A stretch of DNA of 29,487 bases from a virus. The notes below the pieces were generated by a model. The model was not told where the DNA came from. It was given only the letters and a program-made list of their open reading frames with translations, and ran no database searches. Positions 28,938 through 29,487 of the stretch are shown here, in pieces. Location of the stretch: the IMG/VR virus record IMGVR_UViG_3300005264_000060, positions 1-29,487 of that record; one strand, 5' to 3'. Every line of letters starts with the position of its first letter. Position 1 is the stretch's first letter. A program made the position numbers and the translations under genes.

Positions 28938-29487
28938 TATTTTATTCTCTGTAAACTTCCATCTGGTTTAACCCATAATGCAAAAAATTGTATTACAGGA
29001 AATGTTTCATCTTCTGGTATATTATAACGCATTTTTACAGCATTTTCAATATCTTTAGGTAAATTATTTTCAATATCAAGTAATGCTTTAACATTTGGTT
29101 TATGATCATCAATTAATCTTACTCTTCTATATTCACCACTTTTAAGATAATCAAGTATAATTTTCTTTTTTCTTTCTGGTATAGTACCTGATTTCATATT
29201 TCCACATCTAATAACATGAACTGTTGGCATATCCATTTTTATACCATGTTCTTCAAATGTATTTAAAAATTCATGTTTATTATCAAAATCTGATCTGGCT
29301 GTAAGAAAAATAATTTTACTATTTTTATTACTCTTTTTAATACCTTGTAACATTCTTTTAATACGTTTAATAGTTTGTGGTATTGGTATAGATGTTTTTT
29401 TAAATAATTTAGCATCTCTAAACTGTTGAAAATCATAATATTCATTATCTTTTAATTTATATGAATTAAATTCCATATTATCAAGTT
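28937..29487 (-). CDS. HAD-family phosphatase-like protein, 5' end beyond window
   Basis: The frame stays open to the right edge. The visible part has HAD motif II IIFLTARSD, a lysine (motif III) in PERKKKIILDYL and motif IV RLIDDHKPN with paired aspartates. The first ATG visible, at 29476, would leave out motif I (DxDxT), and the text just after it (EFNSYKLKDNEYYDFQQFRD) lies, in homologues I recall, some 40-50 residues after the DFDDT motif. So the true start is outside. The likely activity is phosphatase, for nucleotide or nucleic-acid ends; a link with the HD-kinase fusion and RNA ligases is conceivable. Confidence 0.8.
   Translation of the reverse strand, partial: LDNMEFNSYKLKDNEYYDFQQFRDAKLFKKTSIPIPQTIKRIKRMLQGIKKSNKNSKIIFLTARSDFDNKHEFLNTFEEHGIKMDMPTVHVIRCGNMKSGTIPERKKKIILDYLKSGEYRRVRLIDDHKPNVKALLDIENNLPKDIENAVKMRYNIPEDETFPVIQFFALWVKPDGSLQRIK

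Noticed and set aside
1-29487. CRISPR array, insertion sequence, homing endonuclease, integrase or attachment site
   Set aside because: No regularly spaced 25-40 bp repeats, transposase or endonuclease motifs, or tRNA-fragment duplications seen.

Overview
The window is a very AT-rich (roughly a quarter G+C by eye), densely packed segment of a tailed-phage genome of the T4 superfamily. The diagnosis rests on a set of T4-type replication and recombination proteins: a gp41-like DnaB helicase, sliding clamp gp45, clamp loader subunits gp44 and a short gp62, UvsY and UvsW, plus two T4-type RNA ligases. Genes overlap by a few bases or are separated by short gaps, most starts carry an AAGGAG-like ribosome binding site, and three tRNA genes are present. 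A peptidoglycan amidase/peptidase-like enzyme, a membrane-anchored lytic transglycosylase, a lipoprotein and a secreted protein point to a Gram-negative host. The host cannot be named from the sequence.

Layout. (1) 20-5109, leftward: small protein, Rnl2-type RNA ligase, M15 peptidase, metallophosphoesterase, membrane protein, gamma-glutamylcyclotransferase-like protein, replicative helicase, two unknowns. (2) 5110-5228: divergent promoter region. (3) 5229-7108, rightward: uvsY-uvsW. (4) 7095-19752, leftward: unknowns, clamp gp45, gp62, a broken Dam methyltransferase, gp44, Rnl1-type RNA ligase, sugar-nucleotide dehydratase, a DUF2828/TROVE-like ring protein with vWA domain, a 340-bp structured noncoding region, HU, SprT-like protease, RlaP-type nucleotidyltransferase, secreted thermonuclease and an HPr-kinase-like P-loop protein. 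(5) 19939-25054, rightward: two small proteins, tRNA-Asn, tRNA-Leu, tRNA-Gln, a beta-propeller-like repeat protein, an HD + polynucleotide-kinase fusion, a thymidylate-synthase-family enzyme and a lytic transglycosylase. (6) 25044-29487, leftward: a frameshifted transglutaminase-like gene, lipoprotein, DHH-DHHA1 phosphoesterase, envelope proteins and a HAD phosphatase cut by the window edge.

How the genes work together. Helicase, clamp, clamp loader, UvsY and UvsW make up much of a T4-style recombination-dependent replisome (polymerase, primase, SSB and UvsX are not in the window). Around it lies an unusually complete set of RNA-end-processing functions: two RNA ligases, an HD-kinase fusion, an RlaP nucleotidyltransferase, a Ro60-like ring protein beside a structured noncoding region, and phage tRNAs, one with an abnormal long variable arm. 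I read this as a tRNA/RNA repair and surveillance network against host RNA-cleaving defences; that is an inference from domain content and co-location. Sigma70-like promoters with 17-bp spacers precede several units, and two TATAAATA (T4-late-like) motifs were found. Three genes appear broken or interrupted (Dam, transglutaminase-like, a 34-codon ORF with an in-frame TAG).
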